From NCBI GenBank assembly GCA_021770615.1, contig JAETQR010000033.1, positions 1 through 61,159 of the forward strand: a DNA stretch of 61,159 nucleotides, read 5' to 3'. The notes under the pieces were generated by a model. The model had not been told where the DNA came from. It ran no database searches and worked only from the letters and a program-made list of their open reading frames with translations. A program made the position numbers and the translations under genes. Within the stretch, counting starts at the first letter, position 1. Each line of letters starts with the position of its first letter. This document shows positions 60,984 through 61,159 of this stretch, in pieces. This DNA is from Lachnospiraceae bacterium (GTDB lineage Bacteria > Bacillota_A > Clostridia > Lachnospirales > Lachnospiraceae).

Positions 60984-61159
60984 AGAAAACTTATTTGACA
61001 GTGAATCAGGGCAGTGATTTAATACATTCCAATAAAAAGGAGCAGCGAACCACCATCGGTGGATTTTAAATCGTCTTCTTGGTGCTTTTTAATAAGCACC
61101 CGTATAAAATGAAATGTGCAAGACTTTTATTGTGGCAGATGCCGACCACGATAAAAGTC

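Overview
The window looks like the accessory genome of a low-GC Gram-positive gut-type Clostridia, probably Lachnospiraceae. The signs are strong AGGAGG-type ribosome binding sites, frequent TTG/GTG starts, and the families seen: PrgI/VirB4/VirD4 conjugation genes, class B sortase, DUF3795, RNHCP and VanRS-like regulators. No rRNA, tRNA or CRISPR array was seen. Family names come from reading the proteins, not from searches.

Layout. (1) 1-16.5 kb is the conjugation half of an integrative conjugative element. It starts with the 3' end of a group II intron and runs as one plus-strand operon: pilin-like protein, VirB6/TrbL with a long Gly/Met/acidic tail, a transglycosylase/C39-like peptidase, PrgI (VirB3-like), VirB4, several element-specific proteins (one with a RusA-like motif), a DUF6017-type replication protein, VirD4 and sortase B. 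It ends at a clear terminator. No relaxase or integrase of this element lies in the window. (2) 16.6-22.7 kb is a signalling locus: a divergent regulator with two GntR winged helices, a REC-HD-GYP-GGDEF protein, a truncated Hpt and a hybrid histidine kinase. (3) 22.8-27.9 kb holds small genes and debris: two lipoprotein or exported proteins, a frameshifted Ig-like protein fused to an AraC-type tail, Nudix, DUF3795, an ABC permease pseudogene, and a TrxB-like enzyme without its CxxC. (4) 28.15-32.5 kb is a GC-rich mobilizable element on the minus strand (mobC, mobA, a small Cys protein, repA, cut-off dnaC). A lone Gfo/Idh oxidoreductase and a second element scrap (Maff2 remnant) follow, to 34.4 kb. 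(5) 34.6-51.6 kb is a mosaic of small regulators and enzymes: RpiR, IbrB with an IbrA remnant, VOC, GNATs, DUF3795 paralogues, a VanRS-like pair, HxlR with isochorismatase, and AraC. It contains a complete group II intron and many broken genes. (6) 51,781-54,946 is bounded by a perfect 20-bp inverted repeat and holds a serine recombinase tail, an XRE regulator, a SUKH-type immunity gene and an orphan pMV158-type (MOBV) oriT. (7) 55-61 kb has a dead IS110 element, a gene for an extraordinary Cys-Cys-Cys repeat protein, a TetR gene whose promoter/operator region is duplicated in front of an alpha/beta hydrolase 2.1 kb away, RNHCP, and IS4 debris.

The strongest leads are the CCC-repeat protein (56,407-56,697), the duplicated TetR operator-promoter that seems to capture the hydrolase, the doubled GntR regulator, the RusA-like protein inside the conjugation operon, and the TIR-bounded island with its orphan MOBV oriT. 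Many genes from 24 to 56 kb carry single-base frameshifts. This is either real decay of a mobile-element graveyard or homopolymer sequencing error, and only reads can decide.
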